A stretch of 59,083 nucleotides of DNA from an uncultured Clostridia bacterium (GTDB lineage: Bacteria > Bacillota > Clostridia > Christensenellales > CAG-314): contig CANQGD010000005.1 in the NCBI GenBank assembly GCA_947601445.1, positions 1-59,083 of the forward strand, given 5' to 3'. The notes beneath the pieces are model-generated. The model was not told the DNA's origin, made no database searches, and saw nothing but the letters and a program-made list of their open reading frames with translations. A program made the translations under genes and the position numbers. Of the stretch, positions 9,001 to 19,258 are shown piece by piece (the stretch's first letter is position 1; each line of letters begins with the position of its first letter).

Positions 9001-9025
9001 AACGCCCTTAGTAGGGCGTTTTTTT
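9001..9025 (+). terminator. Intrinsic terminator
   Basis: AACGCCCT-tagt-AGGGCGTT followed by T5. Confidence 0.9.
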
Positions 9026-9092
9026 CAATTCGAAACTTTTTTATCTGAAAACAAGCGACAAACAACTGTTTTAAGTCGTGTTTTCCTTCTCC

Positions 9093-10208
9093 TCAAACGG
9101 GTTTCGGTCCGTTGAACGTATAGTAACTGCATTTTATGCCGGCATTGTAAATATACCGTTTTTTATCCGCGCGACGACCGAACTGCCGCTCGAAATCGGG
9201 CAATGGGGAAAGAAAATAAAAATTCCAATTGTCGAGAGTGCGATATAGTTTGCCCATATCCCTTGCGGTCTGCCTTGCCTCCTCTTTGTCGCCGAGACGT
9301 TCGCCGTAAGGAGGATTGGACACGTTTACGGCATAGCTGCTGTTGCTTACAAAGTCTTGCGCTTTACGCAAATTGAATTTAATGCAGTGAGCAACTCCCG
9401 CTCGTTCGGCATGGAAACGGGCTATTTCGACGGCATACTTGTTTACATCGCCCCCGATAATTTCCAATTTGCGTTCCACGCGCGCGTCGCGCGCTTCCTC
9501 CGCCGCTGACTTTGCGGCATTTGCATCGACACAACACCACTGCTCGTAAGCAAAATGACGGTTCAACCCCGGCGCAATGCGCAATGCTTTCAAAGCCGCT
9601 TCTATGGGCAGCGTACCGCTGCCGCAAAACAAATCCGTAAACGTTTTGTCCGGATTCCATACCGTCAAATCGATAAGGGCAGCCGCAGTTGTCTCCTTTA
9701 ACGGAGCGTCATAGGGCATTGTGCGGTATCCGCGCTTGTGCAACCCCACTCCCGTTGTATCCAGATTGACGGAACATACGTTGTGGGTAATATCCAATTC
9801 TACGCGATATTCGGCGCCGTTTTCCGCAAGAAACCCGTACTTGGGGACAAGAACGTTTACTATCGCCTTTTTTCCAACCGATTGAATGGAATGATGTGCA
9901 AACAACTTGCTATCGACGCTTTTGGTAACTACGATTATGCGACCGCAACGATCTATCCAATCACACCAACAAATACGCGAAATGCCGTCGTAAAGCGCGT
10001 CAAAGTCGGGCACGTTAAATTCGGCAAGATTGATAAGCACTCTCTCACCGCTGCGCAAAAACATATTCAACCGCGCGACATCCGTCCAAGTACAGTTTTC
10101 CACCGCAATGCGACCGTTGACTGCGCGCGTATTCGGATAACCCAAAACGTCAAGCTGACGTTTTACCACCGCTTCGATACCGGCGGCAGCGGGAACAAGC
10201 AATTTCAT
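9093..10208 (-). CDS. THUMP-domain class I SAM-dependent RNA methyltransferase (RlmL/YpsC-like)
   Basis: LLVPAAAGIEAVVKRQLDVLGYP, LFCGSGTLPIEAAL, NPPYGERLGD motifs. Confidence 0.9.
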   Translation of the reverse strand: MKLLVPAAAGIEAVVKRQLDVLGYPNTRAVNGRIAVENCTWTDVARLNMFLRSGERVLINLAEFNVPDFDALYDGISRICWCDWIDRCGRIIVVTKSVDSKLFAHHSIQSVGKKAIVNVLVPKYGFLAENGAEYRVELDITHNVCSVNLDTTGVGLHKRGYRTMPYDAPLKETTAAALIDLTVWNPDKTFTDLFCGSGTLPIEAALKALRIAPGLNRHFAYEQWCCVDANAAKSAAEEARDARVERKLEIIGGDVNKYAVEIARFHAERAGVAHCIKFNLRKAQDFVSNSSYAVNVSNPPYGERLGDKEEARQTARDMGKLYRTLDNWNFYFLSPLPDFERQFGRRADKKRYIYNAGIKCSYYTFNGPKPV

Positions 10209-10264
10209 AAACTTATTTTAACATAACTTTTTGTTTTTGAAAACAGCGTTTATACAATTGAGCA

Positions 10265-10290
10265 ACAAAAAAGACGGTTTTACCCGTCTT
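10265..10290 (-). terminator. Intrinsic terminator of the J-domain/membrane-protein operon
   Basis: AAGACGG-gtaaaa-CCGTCTT followed by T-tract on the minus strand. Confidence 0.75.
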
Positions 10291-10297
10291 GTAAAAA

Positions 10298-10936
10298 CTA
10301 TTTTACAACCTTGCGAACAACCTTTACGGCAGCTATCAAACAACCGCGCAAAAGCAGATCATACAAGGGCGGCACAAGCTGAGCCAAACCGACCGTCAAC
10401 CAAAACAGCCACATTTCGGAAAACAGTCTGTCCAATACGCCCGGAGTCATTGCCCAAGTCAAAACAAAAGTCAAAGCCACCGACGCTTCCAACAGAATGT
10501 AGTAAAGTATCCACTTTACCAATCGGCTGAGATAGGGTTTGCCCTTCAATTCCAATCGCACCACCGTCGCGCCTTCTTCTCCTTCAAACGGACTGTCGAG
10601 AGTCTCCGTACTTTCTTTTCGCGAGGTTATCTTGAATGATTCTCCGCGTACTTTGACAACGGCAAATGGCACGCAAAACAGTGCAATGGGGGCGACTGCG
10701 ACAATGTTTCCCACAAATATACCGCTGATAGCAGCCACAGTGAGCGAGGCAAAATAGGTCAACAGCGAATAGCCGAGATTTCTGCCGTCTACAAGCATAG
10801 GCAGGACCGTAGCCACCGCCGCCATTACCCCGAAAATCAGTGCGGCAAAGGGCAAAACGGACGTCAACAACATAGCGACGCAGGATATTGCGCCGCATAC
10901 GCCGCTCAACGCTATGTTACGGGCGGAGGCTTTCAT
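10298..10936 (-). CDS. Hypothetical multi-pass membrane protein
   Basis: Start at MKASARNIALSGVCGAISC (10936), overlapping the preceding J-domain gene stop; several hydrophobic segments. Confidence 0.7.
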   Translation of the reverse strand: MKASARNIALSGVCGAISCVAMLLTSVLPFAALIFGVMAAVATVLPMLVDGRNLGYSLLTYFASLTVAAISGIFVGNIVAVAPIALFCVPFAVVKVRGESFKITSRKESTETLDSPFEGEEGATVVRLELKGKPYLSRLVKWILYYILLEASVALTFVLTWAMTPGVLDRLFSEMWLFWLTVGLAQLVPPLYDLLLRGCLIAAVKVVRKVVK

Positions 10937-11559
10937 CAGCAGCCTTGTCCCATACATTGACAGCAATTGCAGCACGCATTGCAAAGCAAGCAATCGGCGC
11001 AAGCGCTGCCCGTACACGTTCCGTTGCCTGCGCCAACGCGAGGTCCGTCGTCAACGGGGCGCGATGTGGACCGCAATTGATCCGGACTTATTGTGTTTGA
11101 CGCCAATATTTTGGTCAATTTTTCCAAGCTCTGTTTGTAACGCGCGTTGTTCGGCTCCATTTCACAGGCAAGCTCCAATTGACGTTTGCTTTCCAAAAAC
11201 CAATTTCGCTTGTAAAACAAAATAGACTGAATATAGTGCCACTCTGCGTCACGGGTTACGCGCTCATCCAATTTGGTTTGAGCCTCGTCCAATTTGCCGT
11301 CGGTTATCAATTGTTGAATGACGGTATAATCGGCGTCGTCGCGAGTTTCCGTAGTCTGTTGTTGCTCCTTTCGCTCCGTCATAATGTCACGATAGGCAAC
11401 TTCCAATTGTTGAAGTTTTTCGGAGGCTTCTTCTCCCGCGTCTCCAACTTGAAACCTGTCCTTTTGATATTGCGCTTTAAGCTCGTTGTAGCGAGCGTCA
11501 ATTTCCTCTTGGGTGGCAGATTCCGTCAATCCCAATATTTCGTATGCGTTGTAAATCAT
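10936..11559 (-). CDS. J-domain protein with a cysteine-rich C-terminus
   Basis: MIYNAYEILGLTESATQEEIDARYNELKAQYQKDRF resembles a DnaJ J-domain; C-terminus GTCTGSACADCLLCNACCNCCQCMGQGC. Confidence 0.8.
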   Translation of the reverse strand: MIYNAYEILGLTESATQEEIDARYNELKAQYQKDRFQVGDAGEEASEKLQQLEVAYRDIMTERKEQQQTTETRDDADYTVIQQLITDGKLDEAQTKLDERVTRDAEWHYIQSILFYKRNWFLESKRQLELACEMEPNNARYKQSLEKLTKILASNTISPDQLRSTSRPVDDGPRVGAGNGTCTGSACADCLLCNACCNCCQCMGQGC

Positions 11560-11676
11560 TTCTTCTCCGTAATTATTGTTGAATTTGCCCGTCATTGTTT
11601 ACGACGGTATTTTATTCCGCGGCGCTTTGTTCAAAGCGACGGAGAAAAGTCCGTTTTTTTACTATGTCGCAAGCGT

Positions 11677-12561
11677 TTACGCTCTGTCGACGCTTGACCG
11701 CTTGACGTCACAAGAAGGTTTGTAACGTTCAAGTACCTGATTTGTCTTGTCGCGGATACTTTCAAATAAAACATTTTTCAGTATACAGGTATACAAATCG
11801 AGATTCAAATCATTGTAACTCATCGCCACTCGGTTGAGCACGGCGAACATCACAAATTGCAACTCGTCGAATTTTAACGACAATTGTTTTCTGTCGGAAG
11901 TGCCGTAACACGCCGCAAACGGATTGTAGTTGCCTTTGTCGGCATCCTTTTCCACATCGTCCAATGCGTCGATAAGGTAAATCCATTTTCCCAAGTTGTA
12001 ACAAAGATTCTTCACGCGTTCGTCAGCGTCCGTTTCGAGAATCTGCTCGGCAAATTGCATTGTAAGCTGCGCAAAGCAATGGGATACCATATCGATATTG
12101 GCATTGTTTTGCATTTCCATTCGACGCAGTTCCGCATATCTCTCGGATAACATAACGTCCATTTCGGGCAATATGTTTTTTGCCTCTATATACGGTTTTT
12201 TCAGTGCCCGAAACGCCGTTTTCTTCTTGACGTTGCCGCCGTCCACCACATCGTCGTAAAGATTCCAATATGTAAGAAGCACATTCGCCGCCGCCATTTT
12301 GTCGGCAAGTTCCGTTTGCTCTGCAACGGTACGTTTTTTAAAGGGGTGACTGAAACACCTGCGATATTCGAGGTTTATGTCCTTGCCCCTTATGCTGTGA
12401 AACAATACGTTGAAAAAATTTACGTCGTTGGAAATAAACAAACGCGGCACATTGCCGAATTGTCTCTTGGTGGAAAAACACATTCCGCACATAAACGTTT
12501 GCCACAGTCCGCGTTTACCCTCTTCGAGTTTGTCCTTTTCGATGTCCAAATATCCAAACAT
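11677..12561 (-). CDS. DUF5685 family protein
   Basis: MFGYLDIEKDKLEEGKRGLWQTFMCGMCFSTKRQFG and YNLGKWIYLIDALDDVEKDADKGNYNPF resemble the DUF5685 family. Confidence 0.8.
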   Translation of the reverse strand: MFGYLDIEKDKLEEGKRGLWQTFMCGMCFSTKRQFGNVPRLFISNDVNFFNVLFHSIRGKDINLEYRRCFSHPFKKRTVAEQTELADKMAAANVLLTYWNLYDDVVDGGNVKKKTAFRALKKPYIEAKNILPEMDVMLSERYAELRRMEMQNNANIDMVSHCFAQLTMQFAEQILETDADERVKNLCYNLGKWIYLIDALDDVEKDADKGNYNPFAACYGTSDRKQLSLKFDELQFVMFAVLNRVAMSYNDLNLDLYTCILKNVLFESIRDKTNQVLERYKPSCDVKRSSVDRA

Positions 12562-13577
12562 TAGCGAATTTTCGGGATCAATCCCACTTTACGGTACACT
12601 TTGGAAAGCGTTTTTTGAGCAATACAACTTGCTTTTTCCGCACCGTCTTTAAGTACGGATTCAAGATAACTCTTGTCTGCAAGCAATCGTTTTTGTTCTG
12701 CCTGTATGGGCTGTAAAACCGAAATAACGACGTCGGCAACGGCGTCCTTGAAAGTTCCGTAACCCTTGCCCTCAAACAAACGCTCCGCTTCGGCAACAGT
12801 CGTACCGCTCATCAACGAATAGATGTTCAAAAGATTGCTCACGCCCGGCTTGTTTGCGCTGTGATGTACGCAATGAACGTCGGTATCGCTGTCGGTAACC
12901 GCACGTCTCAATTTACGACGAATCGCGTCGGCGTCGTCGGTTAAAGACAGAACGGCGTTGTCGTTGGGATCGGATTTGGACATCTTTGCCGTGGGCTCCT
13001 GCAAACTTTTGATACTGCTTCCCGTCTTGGAAACGAGACACTCCGGTACAACAAACGTATCGGAATAGCGAGCGTTGAAGCGTTCGGCAATATCGCGAGT
13101 AAGTTCTACGTGCTGAACTTGATCTTTACCCACCGGCACATATTGAGTTTGATATAACAATATGTCGCTTGCCATCAATACTGGGTAGTTCATCAAACCC
13201 ATATTGATGTTGTCCGCATGCTTTCTCGACTTATCTTTAAACTGCGTCATGCGGTTCAGCTCTCCCACATAAGCAACCGTATCGAGAATCCAGGCGAGTT
13301 CCGCATGCTCGTGAACATGCGACTGAATAAACAGCGCGCTCTTATTCGGATCCAATCCGCATGCAATATAAAGCGCCACAAGATCCAACGTGTTTTTGCG
13401 CAACTCCGCAGGTACTTGTGCAACCGTCAACGAATGTAAATCAACTACACAAAACAGGCAGTCGTACTGCTCTTGCAACGGCGTCCAATTGCGAATAGCT
13501 CCGAGATAGTTACCCAAGGTTATTTTACCCGTGGGTTGCACGCCGGAAAATACTCTTTTTTTTGCCTCTTCTGCCAT
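12561..13577 (-). CDS. trpS: Tryptophan--tRNA ligase
   Basis: FSGVQPTGKITLGNYLGAIRNW, AKMSKSDPND (KMSKS); start chosen at MAEEAKKR with an AAGAGG RBS; stop overlaps the DUF5685 start (TAATG). Confidence 0.95.
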   Translation of the reverse strand: MAEEAKKRVFSGVQPTGKITLGNYLGAIRNWTPLQEQYDCLFCVVDLHSLTVAQVPAELRKNTLDLVALYIACGLDPNKSALFIQSHVHEHAELAWILDTVAYVGELNRMTQFKDKSRKHADNINMGLMNYPVLMASDILLYQTQYVPVGKDQVQHVELTRDIAERFNARYSDTFVVPECLVSKTGSSIKSLQEPTAKMSKSDPNDNAVLSLTDDADAIRRKLRRAVTDSDTDVHCVHHSANKPGVSNLLNIYSLMSGTTVAEAERLFEGKGYGTFKDAVADVVISVLQPIQAEQKRLLADKSYLESVLKDGAEKASCIAQKTLSKVYRKVGLIPKIR

Positions 13578-13765
13578 AAAGTACCTCTTGCCCATTATAG
13601 TATTATTCAGTATACCATTGCCGAACGGCTTTGTCAAGAACATAGCGGAGCAGTGTATGCACGGATAAACAGAGTTTATTACCCTGCTGACAAAAACCGA
13701 GTCGATATGCCTCAATAATCACCCCTTTGTAAATATGCGGCGCACATAAAATCATTTACGTACAA

Positions 13766-13800
13766 AACGAAAGCACCCGACTCAAATCGGGTGCTTCGTT
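13766..13800 (-). terminator. Intrinsic terminator
   Basis: AACGAAAGCACCCGA-ctcaaa-TCGGGTGCTTCGTT. Confidence 0.8.
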
Positions 13801-13813
13801 TCAAAAGGAGTAT

Positions 13814-14245
13814 TTATTTGGTTTCTTCCGTGCTAAGTTCGATGTAAATCATCTTGCCGGATTTTTTAATATTGGAGCCCTTTTCAGCATGTTCTCTCAA
13901 TTTTTGGATAAAGGTACTGTCCCAAGCCTTATTTGCAGAAGCGCTATCCTTGAAATAATAGATAGTTACCGCCTGAAATTTGCCGTCTTGATTTCTTTGT
14001 CCGTTGACGGAAGCTATCAGCGAACCCGATTCGAGTCCCATTGTCGCGCCTGTTATGTCAAGCAAACCTTGCTGCACTTTGATAGCGCCTTCCGTTTCGC
14101 CTATAACTGCCTCTACCGTGTATCCGCTGTCCTGCAATTGGTCGCGCGCCTTTGCCGGGTCGGAAGGATAGCCGCATGCGGCAAACATGGTTATCGAAAA
14201 AATTGCAACAAGTGCAAGAGCCATTATAGTAATCGTTTTTTTCAT
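13814..14245 (-). CDS. Hypothetical lipoprotein
   Basis: MKKTITIMALALVAIFSITMFAACGYPSD: signal peptide with lipobox. Confidence 0.75.
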   Translation of the reverse strand: MKKTITIMALALVAIFSITMFAACGYPSDPAKARDQLQDSGYTVEAVIGETEGAIKVQQGLLDITGATMGLESGSLIASVNGQRNQDGKFQAVTIYYFKDSASANKAWDSTFIQKLREHAEKGSNIKKSGKMIYIELSTEETK

Positions 14246-14353
14246 TGTTTTTTTTACCTCCGAAAATTCGTCACTTACATTTTAACATTTTTACGAAATT
14301 TGTCAATAACGCGGGCGTTGAATGTTGCAAAAAATTTTCACTTTTGTTTAATA

Positions 14354-15259
14354 TCACGATTTAAGCAGAGAAAAATATCTGTCGTCGCCGTCAGGGAAAA
14401 AGGTTACGATGTTTTTTCCTTTGTAACTTTCCTCCTGCGCCAAACGAGTTGCAACCGCGATATTTGCCGCTGAGGAGATACCGCAACTGTAACCCTGTTT
14501 GAGGTTTAGCAATCTGAAAAAATCCAACGCCTCTTCATCCGTAACCAATTCCACTCGATTGACAAAATTGCCGTCGTAAAGAGCGGGAACAAATCCTGCG
14601 CCGATACCGTAAATTTTGTGTAAACCTTGTTTTCCCCGTGAAATAACGGGACTGTTTGCAGGCTCTGCCGCCACTATTTCCAACTGAGGAAATTTTTCAC
14701 GCAGTTTTCTTCCTGTACCCATCAGGGTGCCGCCCGTGCCTACGCCCGCGATCAATACGTCTACTCGGTCCAACTGATTGATAATTTCCTCGCCCGTGGA
14801 CAAATAGTGCGCGGTTGCATTTGCGGGATTGTCAAATTGATTGAGCCAAATATGTCCTTTAACGTACGCATATTGTTCCGCCGCGCCCATTGCGCCTTTC
14901 AAGCCCAAATCGCTCTCGGTGAATATCACTTGCGCGCCCAAACCCCTGATCAACTCGATAAATTCCTCGGGAGAGTTTTTCGGCATGGCGATAAGCACTT
15001 TGTAACCGCGTCTTGCGCTCACGTAGGCAAGGGATACGCCCGTATTTCCGCATGAGGCTTCAACTATCGTATCTCCTTTATGCAAAATGCCCCTTTCCTC
15101 GGCGTCAAGAATCATGCCGAGCACGGACCTGTCCTTTATGCTACCACCGACATTCATCGTTTCGTTTTTTACATATATATCTGCGTCGAAATCCTCTTCG
15201 TATGGGATTAACGGCGTGTTGCCTATACCCAACGGAAGCGCATTTTTGTAAAAATCCAT
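14354..15259 (-). CDS. cysK: Cysteine synthase-family PLP-dependent enzyme
   Basis: GNTPLIPYEE, NVGGSIKDRSVLGMI (PLP Lys), EASCGNTGVSLAYV, GVGTGGTLMGTGR; RBS before MDFYKN. Confidence 0.9.
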   Translation of the reverse strand: MDFYKNALPLGIGNTPLIPYEEDFDADIYVKNETMNVGGSIKDRSVLGMILDAEERGILHKGDTIVEASCGNTGVSLAYVSARRGYKVLIAMPKNSPEEFIELIRGLGAQVIFTESDLGLKGAMGAAEQYAYVKGHIWLNQFDNPANATAHYLSTGEEIINQLDRVDVLIAGVGTGGTLMGTGRKLREKFPQLEIVAAEPANSPVISRGKQGLHKIYGIGAGFVPALYDGNFVNRVELVTDEEALDFFRLLNLKQGYSCGISSAANIAVATRLAQEESYKGKNIVTFFPDGDDRYFSLLKS

Positions 15260-15448
15260 ATCTACTCCATAGAAAATGATTTGAAAGCGACGGCTGACGC
15301 AAAACGATTTTTTGACATTTAGCCCGTACGTTGTTTGCCGCGACTTTCGCCGCGGCGACAGCTCCGCCACGAAAACTTTCGTTGCGAAAACGGTTTGCTA
15401 TCGACAAGTTGATCGTCGCAACAGAGCGTCCGCAAAAAGTTTGAGCGA

Positions 15449-17878
15449 CTAAACTATCAAATTTACCAGCCTGCCCGGAATAACTATCGCTTTTTTGACT
15501 GTTGCGCCGCCAAGAGCCTCTTTCACGCTTGCGTTGTCCGTAACAAACGCTTCGAGTTCCTTTGCGGAAAGAGTTGCGTCAACCATAAGACGTACTTTCG
15601 GACGGGAATTTATTTGTATCAAAATCTCCGTTTCGCTAACTTTAAGGGCGCGTTCGTCATACTTCGGGAATGAAGACACTACAATACTTCCCGTATGTCC
15701 CGTTTGTTGCCACAATTCCTCGCAAAAATGCGGCGCTAACGGACACAGTATTTTTAATAAATCGTCCACCGTTTCGCGGTATAATTTGGAATTCTTTACG
15801 TTTAGTTTGTCGTATTTGCCGAGAGCGTTGACCAACTCCATCATACGCGCCACCGCAGTATTGAACGAAAACGCGGGATAATCCTCGTCCACCGCCTTGA
15901 TAGTGGCGTGATGCACTCGGTTGAGTTCTTTCTCGTCGTGACCTTGCGTATCGGTGGAAGGATAATCTTCATAAGCCGCCAATACGCTTCTCTCAACGCG
16001 ATCCAACCATTTGTTGATAGCCTTGATTCCGTCCTCCGACCAAGGACCGCCTTCGACATAACGGAATCCGAATGCAAGATAGCACCGGAATACGTCCGCG
16101 CCGTAGGTACCGACATAGTCGTCGGGAGACACCACGTTTCCGTGAGACTTGCTCATTCTGTTGCCGTCGGGACCGAGAATGACGCCCTGATGCACCAAAG
16201 ATTTGAAAGGTTCGTCGAAGTGCAAATAGCCCATATCGCGAAGCGCTTTGGTAATAAATCGCGCATACAGCAAGTGCATACAGGCGTGTTCCGCACCGCC
16301 CACATATTTATCTACGGGCAGCATTTTGTCTATCCACTCGGTGTCGAAAGGCTTGTCGCAATTGTGCGCGTCGGGATACCTGAGATAATACCAACTGCTG
16401 CACACAAACGTATCCAATGTGTCGGGATCGCGCGTTGCGGGCGCGCCGCATTTGGGACAGCGCACATCGTGAATAAATTTGTCGTGCTTTGCAAGAGGAC
16501 TTGTGCCGTCGGGACGGAATTCCACGTCGTAAGGCAGCAACACAGGTAAATTTTCATCCAATACTTCTCCGCAATGCGGACAATATATGATGGGTATTGG
16601 CGCTCCCCAATAGCGTTGACGGGACACAAGCCAATCTCTCAGCCGATAGTTTGTTTTAAGTTTTCCCGCACCCTTTTGTTCAAGTTTTTTCACAACGGCA
16701 ACCTTGCCCTGTTCGCTTGTAAGTCCGTCGAACTCCCCGCTGTCGCACATTACGCCGTAATCGCAAAAAGGAAGTCCGTCGTCCACGTCGGCAGAAGCGC
16801 CTTTTATTACGCGTTTTATTTTCAATCCGTGCTTTTGCGCAAATTTATAGTCGCGCGCGTCGTGAGCGGGCACACCCATTACCGCACCCGTACCGTAGCT
16901 GTTCAGTACGTAATCGCCGATCCAAACTTCCACTTTTTCTCCGTTTATAGGATTGACGGCATAGGCTCCGGTAAATACTCCCGTTTTTTCTTTGGCGGTG
17001 GAAAGTCTTTCTATTTCGTTTGTCTTTGCGACTTCATCGATGTAATCGCAAACTTGCTTGCGACATTCGGGCGTGGTAATACGTTCCACCAATTCGTGTT
17101 CGGGCGCAAGAACCACATACGTACACCCGAACAGCGTGTCGGCACGCGTGGTAAATACTTTGAAAGAACCTGATCCGTCAGCCAGATCGAAAGTAATCTC
17201 ACCGCCTTGGGACTTGCCGATCCAATTGCGCTGCATAGACTTGGTTTTTTCCGGCCAATCCAATGCGTCAAGACCTTGCAGCAATTCCTCGGCATATTCG
17301 GTAATCTTAAAAAACCATTGCGTCAAATCTTTTTTGACGACCTGACTGTCGCAACGTTCGCAGTGACCGTCCACCACCTGCTCGTTGGCAAGCACCGTGT
17401 TGCAGCTCGGACACCAATTGACGGGTGCCTTTTTACGGTAGGCGAGTCCGTGCTTGTACAATTGGGCGAAAATCCATTGCGTCCATTTGTAATACTCGGG
17501 CAGACAGGTTTTTATTTCATGATCCCAATCAAACATAGCGCCGATGTTTTTCAGTTGACCTTCCATTACCTCGATATTGTGCAACGTGCTGTCCTCGGGG
17601 TGAATACCCGTCTTGATGGCATAGTTTTCCGCAGGCAAACCGAAAGCGTCAAACCCCATGGGTTGAAATACGTTTTTACCTTTCATAACCTGATAACGCG
17701 CAAAACTGTCCGTCAGAGCATAGTTATACCAATGCCCAACATGCAACTTGCTGCCGCTGGGATAACTGAACATTTCCAGAACGTAATACTTGTTGTCTAC
17801 GTTGTTTTCGTCAAACTTGTATACTTGCCGTTCTTCCCAGATTTTATTCCATTTTTGTTCTACCGAAATCTTGTCCAT
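15449..17878 (-). CDS. leuS: Leucine--tRNA ligase
   Basis: 809 aa; [15 protein letters not shown] (HIGH-type), [16 protein letters not shown] (KMSKS), CP1 editing domain. Confidence 0.97.
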   Translation of the reverse strand: MDKISVEQKWNKIWEERQVYKFDENNVDNKYYVLEMFSYPSGSKLHVGHWYNYALTDSFARYQVMKGKNVFQPMGFDAFGLPAENYAIKTGIHPEDSTLHNIEVMEGQLKNIGAMFDWDHEIKTCLPEYYKWTQWIFAQLYKHGLAYRKKAPVNWCPSCNTVLANEQVVDGHCERCDSQVVKKDLTQWFFKITEYAEELLQGLDALDWPEKTKSMQRNWIGKSQGGEITFDLADGSGSFKVFTTRADTLFGCTYVVLAPEHELVERITTPECRKQVCDYIDEVAKTNEIERLSTAKEKTGVFTGAYAVNPINGEKVEVWIGDYVLNSYGTGAVMGVPAHDARDYKFAQKHGLKIKRVIKGASADVDDGLPFCDYGVMCDSGEFDGLTSEQGKVAVVKKLEQKGAGKLKTNYRLRDWLVSRQRYWGAPIPIIYCPHCGEVLDENLPVLLPYDVEFRPDGTSPLAKHDKFIHDVRCPKCGAPATRDPDTLDTFVCSSWYYLRYPDAHNCDKPFDTEWIDKMLPVDKYVGGAEHACMHLLYARFITKALRDMGYLHFDEPFKSLVHQGVILGPDGNRMSKSHGNVVSPDDYVGTYGADVFRCYLAFGFRYVEGGPWSEDGIKAINKWLDRVERSVLAAYEDYPSTDTQGHDEKELNRVHHATIKAVDEDYPAFSFNTAVARMMELVNALGKYDKLNVKNSKLYRETVDDLLKILCPLAPHFCEELWQQTGHTGSIVVSSFPKYDERALKVSETEILIQINSRPKVRLMVDATLSAKELEAFVTDNASVKEALGGATVKKAIVIPGRLVNLIV

Positions 17879-18040
17879 GCCAACCTCTTATCAAATATAG
17901 TAAAATATACCTTAAATAAAATTGTAGTCCAACCTTGGCAAATTGTCAACCGCTTGCCGTCACTTGCAGCAGACTGTTTTGCTTGATAAAAAATCGATTT
18001 TATTTTTGTACAAATGTAAATTTTTGTCACTTTTTAATGA

Positions 18041-18060
18041 TTTTTGACAATTTTTGTCGA
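18041..18060. promoter_or_regulatory. Candidate inverted pair of 0A-box-like sites upstream of the Spo0A_C gene
   Basis: TTTTTGACAATTTTTGTCGA: inverted TTGTCAAA/TTTGTCGA resembling the 0A box TTTGTCRAA. Confidence 0.35.
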
Positions 18061-18179
18061 TATGGGCGAAAACGGAGGCAGAAAAATTCATTAAAAAGTG
18101 CAACTATTTTTGTAAAAAAGTGTTGTAATATGTAGAAGTTTGTGGTATTATTAGTCTAACAAATTTAAGGAGGACCACT

Positions 18180-18620
18180 ATGAACGAGGGCAATAAAACA
18201 AATCGTTTTCTACGCGGTGAAGAATTGTATCAAAGTGTGATAGGTGACGGCACGGGCGACGTACAAACGCTCGTCGGGCAATTGTTGATAGGACTTGGCT
18301 TCAAAAGCAAGCTGATTGGTACTCCGTTTTTGAAGGAGGCAATAATCTACCGCTACGAAAAGACGGACATCGCGCACGTAAGTTACGCCAACGATGTGTA
18401 TGCTTGTGTTGCAAACAATCTGCACTCCACCGCGAACCGCGTGGAACGTGCCATTCGCAACACAATATACGACTGTGCGCAATGCGGAAATTTGAGCGCG
18501 TTCGATGAATTGTTGCACGGACGAGTATCCTCTCCGGGATATATACCTTCCAACATAGAGTTAATCAGCAGCATAGTTACCTGGTTGCAGTTGGAAAAAG
18601 AAAGAGGTCACGTCAAGTAA
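18180..18620 (+). CDS. Stand-alone Spo0A C-terminal (DNA-binding) domain protein without receiver domain
   Basis: HSTANRVERAIRNTIYDCAQCGNLSAFDELL...IPSNIELISSIVTWLQLE aligns to the Spo0A recognition helix (SRVERAIRHAIEVA) and C-terminus; AAGGAGGACCACT RBS; 146 aa. Confidence 0.8.
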   Translation: MNEGNKTNRFLRGEELYQSVIGDGTGDVQTLVGQLLIGLGFKSKLIGTPFLKEAIIYRYEKTDIAHVSYANDVYACVANNLHSTANRVERAIRNTIYDCAQCGNLSAFDELLHGRVSSPGYIPSNIELISSIVTWLQLEKERGHVK

Positions 18621-18649
18621 CCTCCCTTTTGCGGCATCGGTACGTTAAA

Positions 18650-19258
18650 CTACGATTGTTTAAGCGCAACCGCTTTATCTGCATATTGTTGACATATACT
18701 TCCCAGCCAAATGACCAAAGAGGCAAAATCCGCAAATTCGGCGGAAGTTAAATCTTTTGTGACGGTTTCCTGCCCGTTTGGATAGTCGAAATACACCGTC
18801 ACGTCCGTTTCGCCGAATTGAACGGTTATTTCGCAAGGATTTTGCCCCGGCGCGGGATTTTTTTCATAAAGAGCTATCTCTATTTTATCCTCCGCACGGT
18901 AAACTTCACGCAATCTCCATCCGTTTGGCATAACCGAATCCCAAACGCTTTCCAGGCGTGTAGCGCGATAGTCCCGCTCAATTTCGGCAAACAGCGGAGA
19001 CTTTCCTTCTGCCGAAACCGTTTCGCGCAATTCGTTTCGTAAATTTCTGTCTTTTTTTGTCAAAAAGTAGGACAACAGCAGCATTGTTACGTCCACGGAA
19101 AGGCAAACAGGCAACCCTGCTATGAGCAGCAACGGCTCGCTTTGATAAATACCCAATCCCACCGCCAAAAAAATCAAAGAAACGCCTATGGCGCATAGCA
19201 TAGCTACGCCGACAGCCTTGACCTTTTTGTGAAATTTGTTGTAATCATTCTTGTTCAT
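18650..19258 (-). CDS. Hypothetical protein with two N-terminal TM segments
   Basis: VGVAMLCAIGVSLIFLAVGLGIY and LLIAGLPVCLSVDVTMLLLSYFL; start overlaps the trxB stop (19255-19258). Confidence 0.65.
   Translation of the reverse strand: MNKNDYNKFHKKVKAVGVAMLCAIGVSLIFLAVGLGIYQSEPLLLIAGLPVCLSVDVTMLLLSYFLTKKDRNLRNELRETVSAEGKSPLFAEIERDYRATRLESVWDSVMPNGWRLREVYRAEDKIEIALYEKNPAPGQNPCEITVQFGETDVTVYFDYPNGQETVTKDLTSAEFADFASLVIWLGSICQQYADKAVALKQS

Noticed and set aside
17879-18179. Search for a T-box leader upstream of leuS (also trpS, asnS, gltX)
   Set aside because: No AGGGUGGNACCGCG element or leader of adequate length found upstream of any of the four synthetases.
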